Shown in pieces: positions 62,531 through 64,000 of a stretch of DNA of 64,000 nucleotides. Each line of letters starts with the position of its first letter. The first letter of the stretch is position 1. This stretch comes from Peromyscus leucopus (lineage: Eukaryota > Chordata > Mammalia > Rodentia > Cricetidae). The stretch lies in NCBI RefSeq assembly GCF_004664715.2, contig NC_051069.1, positions 10,612,501 through 10,676,500 of the forward strand, written 5' to 3'. Below the pieces are notes generated by a model that did no database searches, was not told the origin of the DNA, and was given only the letters and a program-made list of their open reading frames with translations. The position numbers and the translations under genes are program-made.

Positions 62531-63830
62531 TGAAGAACTCAGCAGAGCGGCTAACACATGGTGGGCCCTGTGCAAACAGTAGCCACGGTTAGTGTTTTCC
62601 ACTTCTGTTTGCAGTGGGGACCTTCAACTGTCTCCCAATCCTCCATCTCTGACGCAGACTCTTCCGTTCCCAGCTTGGCTCCCGGAGCTGGCTCACTGAA
62701 GGAGCGTTGGATTGATCGACTAAATGGCTTCTCGGGCTTGTTTCTAGTCTGGGGAATCTGAGCTGAATAGTGCTCTTCCTATCTGCCAGCCTCCCCCAGA
62801 GACTGGCAGCCAGGAGCTGCTCAGGGTAGCCCCTCCTCAGGTCTCCTCAGCTGAACAGCTGCTCTGTCTGGAGTTCTGGGAGCTGGGCTGAGTGGTGATC
62901 TGGGCGACTGGAACAGCTGAGGCTTTTCTGCTTCCAATGGCAGCCAGGCCCCCAGCAGCTGTACAGCCCCTCCTGAGCATCCCCAGGGAGGCTGCACATG
63001 TGGCTGGGGTTCCCATAGCAACCTCTGTGGGACCTGTTGTGCCTGCATCACCACATCTCTTGGCCTCATCTGAGATGTAGGAAGGGATGGGGGCGGGGGA
63101 GAGGGAGGAAGGGGTGGCTCCCAGGAACTGGGAATGTGCCAATGTTGCCTCATATGGCAAGAAACAGAGGCCCCGAAGCATCTCAAGTCCCCCACCATAC
63201 ATACAAGAAAACAGGGATGTTCCCAACCAGCTTGTACTGATGGTTGGGACGGTCAGAACCCGCCAAAGAGCCCTGGTTCCAAGCAAGAAAAACCCAGCTC
63301 TCTCTATCAGAAATCATGAAGTATTGATGGAAAAATGCAGTGCACACTGGAAGGGAAAAAATGCTGAAGACACACGATGGGGAAGGACACAAAGAGGAAA
63401 GCCAGGAACCGAGTTGTTTCACCAGAAAGACCAAACTCCCACCTATTTTTGTTGTTGTTGTTTTGTTTTGTTTTGTTTCCTATCTGCTGGAGTTCAGACT
63501 TCAAGAGGTAGGACCTGTTGGACAGGAGCATCCCACCAGGCCTGTGTTCCCTGGAGTAGAAGGTGGTCCCCAGTCGATAGAGGGATGTGTGCAAGGGGCA
63601 TGAATGCTAGACAGGCCCAACCTCAAGGGCACCACGATGCGGTGGGTTGCAAGGGGAGGGGTCCATGGCCAATGAGAAAGGAGATGTGAAGAGCATGAAC
63701 GTGGATGCCACCCAGAAGAGCCGGGTCGGTGCAGGAGGCAGCAGTGGTTGGAAGATGGACGCTGGGAGAAGGAAGCTGGAGGTTGATATTCTCCACTGAG
63801 ACATCCATGCCTTAGCTTTTCTATACCACA

Positions 63831-63833
<3 letters not shown>
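62531..63833. other. unique sequence
   Basis: About 1.3 kb. GTTCCCATAGCAAC at 63009-63022 is RFX X-box-like. A (TTG)n/(TTTTG)n patch lies at 63448-63480. An open frame of 200 codons at 63087-63689 runs through that patch and resembles no protein I know. Confidence 0.5.

Positions 63834-63883
<50 letters not shown>
63834..63883. repeat. (TC)n microsatellite
   Basis: About 25 uninterrupted TC units. Confidence 0.98.
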
Positions 63884-63888
<5 letters not shown>

Positions 63889-64000
63889 ATTCCTAGGACC
63901 AGAGAGCGAGTCTTGTTTGGTAAAAAGAGCCTAAATTAGCTAGCGTTCCTTTGTTACAATAAAACAAGCTAAATCAAGGGAGGCTGAACTGTGGCTCAGA

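Noticed and set aside
63087..63689. 200-codon plus-strand open frame
   Set aside because: It crosses a TTG/TTTTG repeat; no recognisable domain, start context or splice site.

Overview
The window is nuclear DNA from a muroid rodent. It is dense in B1, B2, B3, B4 and ID SINEs, MT-type MaLR LTRs, L1 pieces, solitary LTRs and microsatellites. Several B1 copies carry the 'gcgcctttcctgg' and 'tagcccaggctggcc' variants, which I associate with cricetid rodents (deer mice, voles, hamsters); that narrower placement is inference. I see no complete protein-coding gene, no tRNA or rRNA gene, no CRISPR array and no CpG island with a promoter. The region reads as intergenic or long-intron sequence.

Layout. 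1-6.4 kb: a fossil L1 ORF2 on the minus strand cut into four pieces by SINEs, then an MT LTR split by a younger LTR. 6.4-16 kb: B1/B3/B4 SINEs, a 30-bp minisatellite, an MT LTR holding nine copies of a 20-bp unit, and a solitary LTR with a perfect 6-bp target duplication. 16-28 kb: SINEs and two back-to-back pairs of one LTR-type repeat. At 28.2 kb lies the only coding candidate: an 83-bp open segment with strong splice signals on the plus strand, just after a CAT/TTG microsatellite. 28.7-31.3 kb is mostly unique. 31.3-36.4 kb holds two more solitary LTRs with clear target duplications. 38.5-39.7 kb is a 1.1-kb array of about 71 copies of a 16-bp unit with higher-order structure. 41.7-43.1 kb holds an L1 3' end and an LTR. 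43.3-43.9 kb has a 31-bp array made from the pol III A-box end of a SINE, then a long pyrimidine tract. 50.4-51.4 kb is a three-layer nest (LTR-type repeat, younger LTR, B2). 51.8 kb carries a four-part compound microsatellite. 58.4-59.0 kb is an old L1 ORF2 fragment. The rest is unique sequence with scattered SINEs.

There is no pathway to reconstruct. The main content is a record of nested insertions, much of it readable from target-site duplications, and several tandem arrays that grew out of SINEs or LTRs. Repeat family names are recognised by eye and were not checked against a library. 'TTGACA-family' below means an abundant rodent LTR-type repeat whose sense copies begin near TGTCAACTTGACA and end near AACCCTAACTAAGACA; its library name is uncertain. 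'Composite SINE' means a B2/B3-like head or tail joined to a B1-like part.
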